From Sheuella sp. (lineage in GTDB: Bacteria; Pseudomonadota; Gammaproteobacteria; Burkholderiales; Burkholderiaceae_B), in the NCBI GenBank assembly GCA_030650995.1, contig JAUSCY010000068.1, positions 1 to 34,450 on the forward strand: DNA of 34,450 bases. The letters are read 5' to 3'. Positions 7,965-14,322 of this stretch are shown in pieces (position 1 is the stretch's first letter; each line of letters opens with the position of its first letter). A model generated the notes under the pieces. The model saw nothing but the letters and a program-made list of their open reading frames with translations. It had not been told where the DNA came from and did no database searches. A program made the translations under genes and the position numbers.

Positions 7965-7976
7965 TGATTACGATCA
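7965..7976. promoter_or_regulatory. FNR/Anr-like box, distal
   Basis: TGAT-TACG-ATCA is a second dyad with both core half-sites intact, centred 44 bases (about four helical turns) from the first one. Two such dyads in one gap are unlikely by chance. Confidence 0.5.
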
Positions 7977-8023
7977 GAAAAAGCAATACATGCTTATTGT
8001 TTGTTGAATAAACCTATGGTTAA

Positions 8024-8167
8024 CTAGAGTTGTCGTACAAAGCGGGAGTAGTTCTGGGGCATTTTGTCCTTTGCCATCAGGTCGTCAATACGGGTGCCTT
8101 TTGCCCCGGCCTTTTGGGAGTATCGATTAGACAATCTAGTTGATACTTGAACCAGACCTTTGTTCAT
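8024..8167 (-). CDS. 47-codon ORF, possible gene remnant
   Basis: An ATG at 8167 opens a 47-residue frame ending in TAG: MNKGLVQVSTRLSNRY, then SQKAGAKGTRIDDLMAKDKM, then PQNYSRFVRQL. The composition is that of a soluble basic protein rather than random translation, but I do not recognise the family. There is no purine-rich ribosome-binding site before the ATG, and the frame opens only six codons further upstream. It lies divergent from the LysR gene, where the regulator's target normally sits. I read it as either a short unknown gene or the surviving tail of a lost target gene. Confidence 0.3.
   Translation of the reverse strand: MNKGLVQVSTRLSNRYSQKAGAKGTRIDDLMAKDKMPQNYSRFVRQL
8121..8145. 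promoter_or_regulatory. Imperfect 25-bp palindrome, candidate LysR operator
   Basis: A dyad begins TATCGATTAGA and ends TCTAGTTGATA, with 20 of 25 positions symmetric by hand count. Its centre is about 55 bases before the LysR start codon at 8188. LysR regulators usually bind such dyads upstream of their own gene and of the divergent target. Confidence 0.45.
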
Positions 8168-8185
8168 TGGTAACAAGGAACAAAG
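8158..8185 (+). promoter_or_regulatory. Hairpin over the LysR ribosome-binding site
   Basis: CTTTGTTC (8158-8165) and GAACAAAG (8178-8185) are perfect inverted repeats with a 12-base loop. The AAGGAA element that serves the ATG at 8188 lies partly in the loop and partly in the 3' arm, so folding could limit translation. As DNA the dyad could equally be an operator. Confidence 0.4.
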
Positions 8186-8187
8186 TC

Positions 8188-9132
8188 ATGCCCAACGCAA
8201 CAATCAAGCGCTATATCCGTCACGGAATGCTTCCTCAACTTTCAGTTTTTGAAGCCGTCGCACGCACCTCTAGTTTTACCAAGGCCGCCGATGAGTTACA
8301 TCTAGCACAGCCGACCGTATCTGCACAAATAAAAAAACTATCAGAGAATCTCCAAATATCGCTTTTTGAACAAATTGGCAAAAAAATATACCTCACTGCC
8401 GCTGGCGAAATACTTTATGAGGGATGTGAATCGCTATTTAAAAACTTATCCCACATTGAAGAGTCTATCTCCGCACTGCGTGATCTTGAAGGAGGGAGGC
8501 TACGACTCGCAGTCAGCACATCGGGTAAATACTTTGTCCCCCGCCTACTTGCTGAGTTTGTAAAGATGCACCCAAAGATAGAGATAAGCTTACAGATACA
8601 TAATCGAAGCGAACTCATTGAGCGCTTATCAAATAATGAGGATGATCTTTATATCTTTTCAAATCCTCCCATCGAAATGGAAGTAGTGTGTCAACCAATC
8701 TTACCAAATCCAATGGTGGTTTTTGCAAGAAATGATCACCCTTTAGCCGGGAAAAAATCACTTGCTGCTGACGCACTGAAAAATGAATTTTTTATCATGC
8801 GTGAACTGGGTTCTGGTACACGTATGGTATGCAATGAATTTTTTGATCGTCATAAAATCCGACCAAAAGTACAAATGACACTTTCAAGCAACGAGGCTAT
8901 CAAACAAGCAATTTTGGCAGGGCTTGGGATTTCCATTCTTTCTCAGTACACACTGGGTCTGGATACCGAAGAACCTCGACTTGTTGCTCTTGATATCGAA
9001 GGATTTCCGATTCAACTAAAGTGGCAATTTATATACCCTGTTGGTAAACAGACATCATCTGTAACAAGAGCATTCATGGATTTTGTCAGGAAAGAAGCGT
9101 TTTTATTAGTTAAAGATCATACTTTCATGTGA
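8188..9132 (+). CDS. LysR-type transcriptional regulator, CbbR-like
   Basis: DNA-binding protein of 314 residues. The winged helix-turn-helix spans about residues 12-72 (LPQLSVFEAVARTSSFTKAA, then LHLAQPTVSAQIKKL). The periplasmic-binding-like effector domain follows, with the strand signature GRLRLAVSTSGKYFVPRLLA. The overall style is that of CbbR and its relatives, but no Calvin-cycle gene is in the window, so the regulon is open. The frame is open to 8140; the ATG at 8188 is preferred because AAGGAA precedes it by about 7 bases and the protein then begins as CbbR-type proteins do. A 25-bp palindrome upstream and a hairpin over the ribosome-binding site suggest autoregulation. Confidence 0.85.
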   Translation: MPNATIKRYIRHGMLPQLSVFEAVARTSSFTKAADELHLAQPTVSAQIKKLSENLQISLFEQIGKKIYLTAAGEILYEGCESLFKNLSHIEESISALRDLEGGRLRLAVSTSGKYFVPRLLAEFVKMHPKIEISLQIHNRSELIERLSNNEDDLYIFSNPPIEMEVVCQPILPNPMVVFARNDHPLAGKKSLAADALKNEFFIMRELGSGTRMVCNEFFDRHKIRPKVQMTLSSNEAIKQAILAGLGISILSQYTLGLDTEEPRLVALDIEGFPIQLKWQFIYPVGKQTSSVTRAFMDFVRKEAFLLVKDHTFM

Positions 9133-9491
9133 GACCAAAACTGACAAGGAAAACAGACTTAAGAAAGGTTTTTTGCATAGAAGTAACATTCAAACTCTTC
9201 TGCTATAACTGGACGACTAAATAAATACCATTGATGATAGTGGTTGGTTTTACTGAATAGAGATAGTTTGTTTAACTGCTGCAGATCAATAATTGAGTCA
9301 ATCACGATGAAGCCCTATCTATCAGTCAGTATTTTATAAAAATAGCTTGAGCGACCCAGTTTTATACAGAGATACCATAAATGATATTTATTGAGAATGT
9401 AATACCTAAAGTCATCCCCATAAACAGAGCCAGATTAACCTCTGGAAAACTTGTTAGAAGAGGCCAAGCAAGTCTCCAGTAACATTCTGAC
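9133..9491. other. Intergenic gap with no recognised gene
   Basis: This AT-rich stretch of about 360 bases lies between the LysR gene and the cupin gene. I see no RNA gene, no clear terminator and no repeat. A hydrophobic minus-strand frame (9493 to 9362, MSECYWRLAWPLLTSF...) is open, but it has no ribosome-binding site and no family I recognise. Confidence 0.5.
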
Positions 9492-9980
9492 ATGATGAAA
9501 AAAATTCTTACTTGCATATTTATCTTGTTTGTTCCCTTATCCGGACACACACAACCTGCGGATCAACCACAAGAGCTCGTGACTAAACTTAATGGCAGTA
9601 TCCCTCCAGAGCAAATCGCACGCTCGTTGAAAGAAGTGCAACTCTTGAGTAGTCCGGACGGGAAAGGTAATCAGGTCATCGTAGAACAGACGACACGAGC
9701 GGCCAAAACCAGAACACCAATCCACATGCATGACCACGGTGGAATCACATGCGTGATTGAGGGCGAAATGACCCTGTATATGGAAGGTATGGAACCCAAG
9801 CTTGCACATGCAGGCGAATGTTATTACATGCCAAAAGGACGCATGATGGCAGGCGTTAATTCAGGCTCTCTTCCAGCAGTGATGCATGACACATTTATAT
9901 TGCCTAAAGATGCAGCGGCCTGGCGGATAGTAGAGAAAGATGCCCAGTCCTATCAGGATCAATTCGATAAGCATCATTAA
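9492..9980 (+). CDS. Secreted single-domain cupin protein
   Basis: Protein of 162 residues with a signal peptide (MMKKILTCIFILFVPLSGHTQ) and one cupin domain of about 100 residues. The metal site is seen in TPIHMHDHGGITCVIEGEMTLY (H-x-H-x-H, then E after 8 residues) and a later His in VMHDTF. Periplasmic cupins of this type are metal-dependent but mostly of unknown substrate. The start codon is ambiguous between two adjacent ATGs (9492 and 9495), and no good ribosome-binding site is seen. The gene lies on the same strand as the LysR gene but about 360 bases after it, so it need not be co-transcribed. It converges with the Cdh-like gene, leaving only 49 bases between stops. Confidence 0.75.
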   Translation: MMKKILTCIFILFVPLSGHTQPADQPQELVTKLNGSIPPEQIARSLKEVQLLSSPDGKGNQVIVEQTTRAAKTRTPIHMHDHGGITCVIEGEMTLYMEGMEPKLAHAGECYYMPKGRMMAGVNSGSLPAVMHDTFILPKDAAAWRIVEKDAQSYQDQFDKHH

Positions 9981-10029
9981 CGTGGTGTGTATGCGTGTAT
10001 CCGGGTAAAGATCTCATGCACGACGGTCG

Positions 10030-10965
10030 CTATTGTTGAGTTTTATTCAATGCGCAAACTTGAGATTGTTTATAGTTGATTTCAGATCTTTCCCATTTTT
10101 TTGAAGCAAGAACAAAAATACCCTTATTATTTTTTGCGATTGCAACAAGAACGCCATAAAGCGGCACTGACTGCCTCCCTCCCGGGATCATTTCAGTCGC
10201 TACGTCTAAGGGATCCTCACCAGAAAAAGGGCCTTCGCCCTCTCGATCTGCGACATAGCGTACATAAAATTTATACCCATTCAGATTGATTATTTGAGTC
10301 ACATTTGAATCTAAATTCAGCGAATCGATCGCCTCCCGGTAGCCAGGTGCTAGTGTGCCAATATGGATATGAAATTGATGCTGACCTCGCTGTGTTGCTG
10401 GCTGTATACCAAGAGCAACATTTAATGCTTGAAATCTGGGCGTAACTAAGTGCTGAGAAGCCTCAAAGGATTGCTGCCAATATTTTTTTTGCTTACGATA
10501 AAAATAATCTTCAACTCCTACGACCGAGTCCATTGTCCAAAAAATAAATCTGCAGCTTTCACCCGATGCGCGTGGGTACTTTGCAGTGTCCTGAAAGCGT
10601 AGGTCATGTTGCAATGCGAATCGCTGACTTTGTCCATGCCGCATAAGAAACTCTCCCTGAGTATCTGAACAAACCAGCCCGGAGCACAGAGGTGATCGAA
10701 TAAAACGATCAACACGACAGGCATTGTGCGTAACATTGTCCGCTGCTATACATGTTTCACATTGACTAGGCACTCGGTCATCCTGATTCATCACTGACGG
10801 CGAATACCAATGCCCGGTTTTATTTTGCGGTAGAACGGAGCATTCATACGTGCTTATGGAAGACTCAGAAGATACGATTAAATCCGTGCTGGTATTACTG
10901 CAGCCGATCATAAAAAATACAATCAGGCTACTCGTCAAAATAAAAAGTTTTTTCATGTTGGACAT
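10030..10965 (-). CDS. CDP-diacylglycerol diphosphatase-like lipoprotein
   Basis: The family match is to Cdh (PF02611), which hydrolyses CDP-diacylglycerol to phosphatidate and CMP and uses a HIT-like histidine triad. The triad is visible as QFHIHIG in the middle of the protein, followed by an R-E-A-I-D-S-L segment and a late VPLYGVLVAIAKNNKGIFVLAS strand that match the end of the E. coli enzyme. An N-terminal lipobox (FMIGC, Cys 22) after a hydrophobic signal suggests membrane anchoring by lipid. The protein is 311 residues against about 250 for E. coli Cdh. The extra length includes a Cys-rich stretch (CETCIAADNVTHNAC... LCSGLVC) before the core. No neighbour is obviously a phospholipid gene. 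Confidence 0.7.
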   Translation of the reverse strand: MSNMKKLFILTSSLIVFFMIGCSNTSTDLIVSSESSISTYECSVLPQNKTGHWYSPSVMNQDDRVPSQCETCIAADNVTHNACRVDRFIRSPLCSGLVCSDTQGEFLMRHGQSQRFALQHDLRFQDTAKYPRASGESCRFIFWTMDSVVGVEDYFYRKQKKYWQQSFEASQHLVTPRFQALNVALGIQPATQRGQHQFHIHIGTLAPGYREAIDSLNLDSNVTQIINLNGYKFYVRYVADREGEGPFSGEDPLDVATEMIPGGRQSVPLYGVLVAIAKNNKGIFVLASKKWERSEINYKQSQVCALNKTQQ

Positions 10966-11060
10966 GTTGAAATTTCTATCATCCTCTATGATGGTTGAAT
11001 CTGAATATAGTCAGGAATAGATTTATTCATTACTCATACAGATGTTTAAAAACGCGTACA

Positions 11061-11693
11061 TTAACTTCGCTTTAGCCGTTTGCTCGCGCGTGCCATCAGA
11101 TAGGTATTGAGACAGATATTCCAAATCCCTGCGAAAAATCTTGCTAACTCAAACGGCGATAACGCGTAGATTGCAAAAACCACGTTACCGACTGTCATGA
11201 CATGCGCGCCCGCACGATTAGGGCTTTGTGCAATCCGGTCTTTGAACTTTTTCCAAAAACTCGCAGAAGCTTGGATTTTTTCGCCAGGCTTGCGCTCAGG
11301 AATTTGGACTAGGGACTGACCAATTAGAATGCATATCCCTAGAAACAAGTCGTCGAAACGCGCACGAGAAACACCAGAAATCAAAAAATTGACGACTTTG
11401 ACAAAAGCCATCACGGATGCGAACTCCCACGGATATTTCCAAAACATAAAAGACTTGTATCGATGCCTCGCATCCTGAGGATCGATCTGGATCTGGGCGT
11501 GGACCTGATCAGCAAAAATGATCAACACCACGCTAGAGATCAATCCTGCCACGCCAACCATCAACACCCAAGGATTAAAGGCTTGGCCAGAAAAATCAAG
11601 CCCAGCGTTAATGAGTGCCAGATCAATCGGGACACGCAGAACACCCAATACTTTACCTGGGTATTTACGTAAAAGTTCAGTAAAAACATTCAT
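11061..11693 (-). CDS. Uncharacterised inner-membrane protein
   Basis: Protein of 210 residues that I do not recognise. Hydrophobic segments lie at about 42-62 (WVLMVGVAGLISSVVLIIFA), 90-110 (FASVMAFVKVVNFLISGV), 114-131 (DLFLGICILIGQSLV) and 166-198 (VMTVGNVVFAIYAL... FFAGIWNICLNTYLMA). Basic loops lie between them (HRYKSFMFWKYPWEF; KKFKDRIAQSPNRAG), and the C-terminus is basic (ASKRLKRS). It is divergent from the DoxX gene, with 94 bases between start codons. The coding pattern is convincing, but no motif points to a function. Confidence 0.65.
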   Translation of the reverse strand: MNVFTELLRKYPGKVLGVLRVPIDLALINAGLDFSGQAFNPWVLMVGVAGLISSVVLIIFADQVHAQIQIDPQDARHRYKSFMFWKYPWEFASVMAFVKVVNFLISGVSRARFDDLFLGICILIGQSLVQIPERKPGEKIQASASFWKKFKDRIAQSPNRAGAHVMTVGNVVFAIYALSPFELARFFAGIWNICLNTYLMARASKRLKRS

Positions 11694-11787
11694 AATCTTT
11701 ACGCCATCATTGACAAAACCTGAGGCTAATATACTTTATGCTTATGGAGATCCACATATAGACACCTTGCTCACATCAACCCTCACC

Positions 11788-12228
11788 ATGAAAATAAACC
11801 TCGTTCTACTAATAGCGCGTATTTGCATGGCACCCATCATGGTCGTATATGGATGGCAAAAGTTATTTGATATCAATAATTTTTTGCACAATCCTGCGAC
11901 AAAACGAATGATGGAAGTATTTGCAAGCGGTGCAGTTCCGCCCCTTTGGTTTGCTTACGGAAATGCACTATTTCAACTCGCTGCAGGACTGTTTGTTCTG
12001 GTGGGGTTGCAGACTCGCTTGTCAGCCAGCATGACCGTGCTGTGGTTAATTCCGGTCACTTATTTTGGACACCCGTTTTGGGCGGGGATTGATCCGGCAT
12101 TCAATGAACCTCAGTTCTATAAAAATTTAAGCATCATTGCTGCCTATTTATTGATTGCTGGTCTGGGAGCTGGGAAATATTCGCTAGACGCACTTAGTTT
12201 TGGTAACAAGAACTATAAATTTTTGTAA
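11788..12228 (+). CDS. DoxX family membrane protein
   Basis: Four-helix inner-membrane protein of 146 residues. It fits the DoxX/DoxD family by the N-terminal RICMAPIMVVYGWQKL, the central GNALFQLAAGLFVLVGLQTRLSA and the final NLSIIAAYLLIAGLGAGKYSLD. Family members are linked to thiosulfate:quinone oxidoreduction in archaea and to redox stress in bacteria; the role here is unknown. The frame is open far upstream, but residues before the ATG at 11788 are not protein-like. There is no clear ribosome-binding site. A perfect TTGACA lies at 11710, but its best -10 partner (TATACT) is only 14 bases away, so the promoter is uncertain. Confidence 0.75.
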   Translation: MKINLVLLIARICMAPIMVVYGWQKLFDINNFLHNPATKRMMEVFASGAVPPLWFAYGNALFQLAAGLFVLVGLQTRLSASMTVLWLIPVTYFGHPFWAGIDPAFNEPQFYKNLSIIAAYLLIAGLGAGKYSLDALSFGNKNYKFL

Positions 12229-12250
12229 TTCCATATGCAAACCCCTAACG

Positions 12251-12286
12251 AATAAAACATTGATGGATAGGGATTTCCCATCAATG
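12251..12286 (-). terminator. Intrinsic terminator of tag
   Basis: CATTGATGG and CCATCAATG form a 9-bp stem with an 11-base loop (12258-12286). On the minus strand it is followed by TTTTATT, as expected for the end of the tag transcript; the plus strand has no T run. Confidence 0.7.
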
Positions 12287-12350
12287 CCAAGCCTGTTCTA
12301 CCTTTAAACGTAAGTCCCATCACGACAGGGAACTGAGCCACTTTAATTAA

Positions 12351-12953
12351 TCAAATTAGAGGTATATCAGCTCTTAATTTTTTAACTGCTGAGTGCCTGT
12401 GGCAACTCACTAGGTGATCATTGACCATTCCTGAAGCCTGCATAAACGCATAACAGATTGTCGAACCTACGAACTTAAAACCAGCCTTAAGCAAGGCTTT
12501 GCTCAAGGCATCGGACTCTGGTGTCTTAGCTGGCACGTCACTCAATGAGATTCGCTTATTCTGCATAGGTTTATGGCTGACAAACTGCCAGACAAAATCA
12601 CCGAAGTTCTGACCTTCTTTTTTAAGTGCGAGATAAGATCTGGCATTCGTAATCGCTGCGGCAACCTTTAACTTGTTGCGAATGATGCCAGGATTATCTA
12701 ATAATTCAGCTACTTTTTTGTCATCGTATCGCGCAATCTTTTCGGGATCGAATCCATCGAATGCGAGACGATAGCTTTCACGTTTTTTTAATACTGTAGA
12801 CCACGAAAGTCCAGCCTGCGCGCCTTCCAGAATCAACAGTTCAAACAAAGCCCGATCATCGCGCATGGGTACGCCCCACTCTGAGTCGTGGTATTGGCGA
12901 TATAACTCAAAACCCTCACACCAGGGACAACGATTCATAGGTTTGTTTGTCAT
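12351..12953 (-). CDS. tag: DNA-3-methyladenine glycosylase I
   Basis: Base-excision repair enzyme that removes 3-methyladenine from alkylated DNA. The protein of 200 residues carries the family text RCPWCEGFELYRQYHDSEWG, ILEGAQAGLSWSTVL and FVGSTICYAFMQASGMVNDH. The zinc ligands are preserved: counted from the second ATG (12938), Cys4 and His17 fall where they do in E. coli Tag, and the C-terminal HLVSCHRH supplies the other pair. The start could be 12953 or 12938; the latter matches E. coli length best, and neither has a strong ribosome-binding site. It is divergent from the Hc1-like gene and ends in its own terminator. Confidence 0.93.
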   Translation of the reverse strand: MTNKPMNRCPWCEGFELYRQYHDSEWGVPMRDDRALFELLILEGAQAGLSWSTVLKKRESYRLAFDGFDPEKIARYDDKKVAELLDNPGIIRNKLKVAAAITNARSYLALKKEGQNFGDFVWQFVSHKPMQNKRISLSDVPAKTPESDALSKALLKAGFKFVGSTICYAFMQASGMVNDHLVSCHRHSAVKKLRADIPLI

Positions 12954-13046
12954 TGCTCGATTTTAAGCGTAAAGGACATGAACGCTGATTATGATGTTTA
13001 CAGGTTAAAGTTTAGTGTTAGTTATTTTTTATTCAAAGGAAATACT

Positions 13047-13286
13047 ATGTCACATCACGATAAACTCATCGAAGCTTTTGAAGCATATAAAGCCGAAAAC
13101 GAAAAATTCCAAGGCAAAGGAGTCAAAGCTTCCGCTGCCAGAGCACGTAAAGCACTGCAAGACATTGCGAACTCTTGCAAAGAACGACGCAAAGAAATCA
13201 CCGCAGAAAAGGAAACCCTGGAAGGCAAGCCAAAGGGTGACGGCATGTCACAAGACGCAGCACGTCACGCGCACATCAGAAAATAA
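13047..13286 (+). CDS. Histone H1-like (Hc1-type) small protein
   Basis: Protein of 79 residues, predicted largely helical and rich in Lys, Ala and Glu. The central segment FQGKGVKASAARARKALQDI followed by ANSCKERRKEITAEKE resembles the N-terminal domain of chlamydial Hc1 (PF07432), a nucleoid-binding histone mimic. The Lys/Ala-rich DNA-condensing tail of Hc1 is missing. Short proteins of this sort recur in Burkholderiales. The ATG at 13047 is preferred over an upstream one because AAAGGA lies 7 bases before it. A possible promoter is TTTACA at 12997 with TAGTTA 16 bases on. The gene ends in a clear terminator. Confidence 0.7.
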   Translation: MSHHDKLIEAFEAYKAENEKFQGKGVKASAARARKALQDIANSCKERRKEITAEKETLEGKPKGDGMSQDAARHAHIRK

Positions 13287-13305
13287 ACAATTCCCGATGG
13301 TTGAC

Positions 13306-13328
13306 AAACCACCTCTGGTGGTTTTTTT
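13306..13328 (+). terminator. Intrinsic terminator of the Hc1-like gene
   Basis: AAACCACC and GGTGGTTT form an 8-bp stem around the loop TCT and run directly into T residues. It lies 20 bases after the stop at 13286. Confidence 0.85.
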
Positions 13329-13354
13329 ACATATAAAAGGCAGGAGACATCCTC

Positions 13355-14107
13355 ATGGCATTTTTTGAAAAAGGCAATGTTCGCATTCATTACGAAGAAG
13401 TTGGCAGCGGCACACCGCTACTGATTATTCCTGGTGGTGGATTAAATTCCTCATTCAAGTTTTTTTCTACCTTGGGTCCTTTTGACGCAGTAGAGACTTT
13501 CAAAGACAGTTATCGCTGCATCTGTATGGATCTACGCAATGCAAATGATGGTTTGTCATCCGGCCCGCTCGAAATCGACCGACCCTGGGATGCATTTGCT
13601 GATGATCAACTCGCGCTCATGGACCATCTGGGAATCGATAAATTCCTGGTCCTGGGCTTCTGCATTGGTGGGCCATTTATCTGGAATCTGATCAAACGGG
13701 CCCCTGATCGCATTGTTGCAGCGGTCATGGCACAACCCAGCGGCAGTCGACCTGAATTGCCTATTCTTGGGTATACCAACAACATGGCCAAATGGGGGCC
13801 TGATCTTTGTGCTCGTCGACCAGACATCAACATGGAGATGATCGATCAGTTCCTGACCAATATGTATAAGAAGCATGCTGACTTTGTATTTACCGTCGAC
13901 AGGGATTTTGTACGCAATTGCCAGACACCCATCCTGGTGTTACCAGACGATTCACCGCCTCATCCCCTGGTTGTTGCCATGGAAGTTGTGAAACTCGCAC
14001 CGAATGCCGAAGTGAGCATCTACCCCTGGAAAGAACCAAAGTCCTTGATTCCTCAGGGGATTGAGCACATTCGAACTTTTCTGGCTAAGCACAAAGACAA
14101 GTGCTGA
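13355..14107 (+). CDS. Alpha/beta hydrolase with cysteine nucleophile
   Basis: Protein of 250 residues with the alpha/beta-hydrolase fold: an oxyanion-loop region (LLIIPGGGLNSS), the nucleophile elbow G-F-C-I-G-G, an acid candidate in LVLPDDSPPHP, and a C-terminal His candidate in GIEHIRTFL. The elbow has Cys where most relatives have Ser, as in dienelactone hydrolase, so the reaction may be lactone or thioester hydrolysis rather than ordinary ester cleavage. There is no signal peptide. A weak GGAG precedes the start. The stop codon overlaps the first codon of a Bug-receptor remnant, so this gene was probably beside a solute-receptor gene. Confidence 0.75.
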   Translation: MAFFEKGNVRIHYEEVGSGTPLLIIPGGGLNSSFKFFSTLGPFDAVETFKDSYRCICMDLRNANDGLSSGPLEIDRPWDAFADDQLALMDHLGIDKFLVLGFCIGGPFIWNLIKRAPDRIVAAVMAQPSGSRPELPILGYTNNMAKWGPDLCARRPDINMEMIDQFLTNMYKKHADFVFTVDRDFVRNCQTPILVLPDDSPPHPLVVAMEVVKLAPNAEVSIYPWKEPKSLIPQGIEHIRTFLAKHKDKC

Positions 14108-14240
14108 TGTCATCAGCAAGCTGGAAGCCGGAGGCGTAACGCCTGCCGGAGGAACCTCACAAGCCTTTGCAGAGTTAGTTAAAGAAGACTATGCAAACTG
14201 GGGAAAGCTTGCAAAGTCCTCTGGCGTCAAACTGGATTAA
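14106..14240 (+). pseudogene. C-terminal remnant of a Bug/TctC receptor gene
   Basis: In the frame that begins one base after the start of the hydrolase stop codon, 44 codons read as a typical tail of a Bug-family periplasmic receptor (tripartite tricarboxylate transport). The text is DVISKLEAGGVTPAGGTSQA, then FAELVKEDYANWGKLAKSSG, then VKLD and a TAA stop. Family members end in just this way (AEAG...P.G....F...I..D...W.K....A.I.LD). Nothing homologous precedes it, so about 280 residues are missing. It has no start codon and is not a working gene. Confidence 0.8.
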
Positions 14241-14286
14241 AGAAACAATCACGCTTGAAAGGATTCATCCTGACACGAACGCATAC

Positions 14287-14322
14287 ATGCCTGATCTGGT
14301 CTTAGCTATCTTGATCAGGCAT
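14287..14322 (-). other. Inverted repeat over the gcvP stop codon
   Basis: ATGCCTGATC and GATCAGGCAT are perfect 10-bp arms around 16 bases and include the gcvP stop. The minus strand has no T run after it, so it may protect the 3' end of the mRNA or be a weak terminator. Confidence 0.4.

Noticed and set aside
8188-9132. Calvin-cycle control by the CbbR-like regulator
   Set aside because: No RuBisCO or phosphoribulokinase gene is present in the window, so only the family likeness is stated.
9362-9493. Hydrophobic minus-strand frame before the cupin gene
   Set aside because: It has no ribosome-binding site, overlaps the cupin start, and resembles no family I know.
11710-11735. TTGACA as a DoxX promoter
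   Set aside because: The hexamer is perfect, but the nearest good -10 (TATACT) is only 14 bases away, so I did not list it as a promoter.
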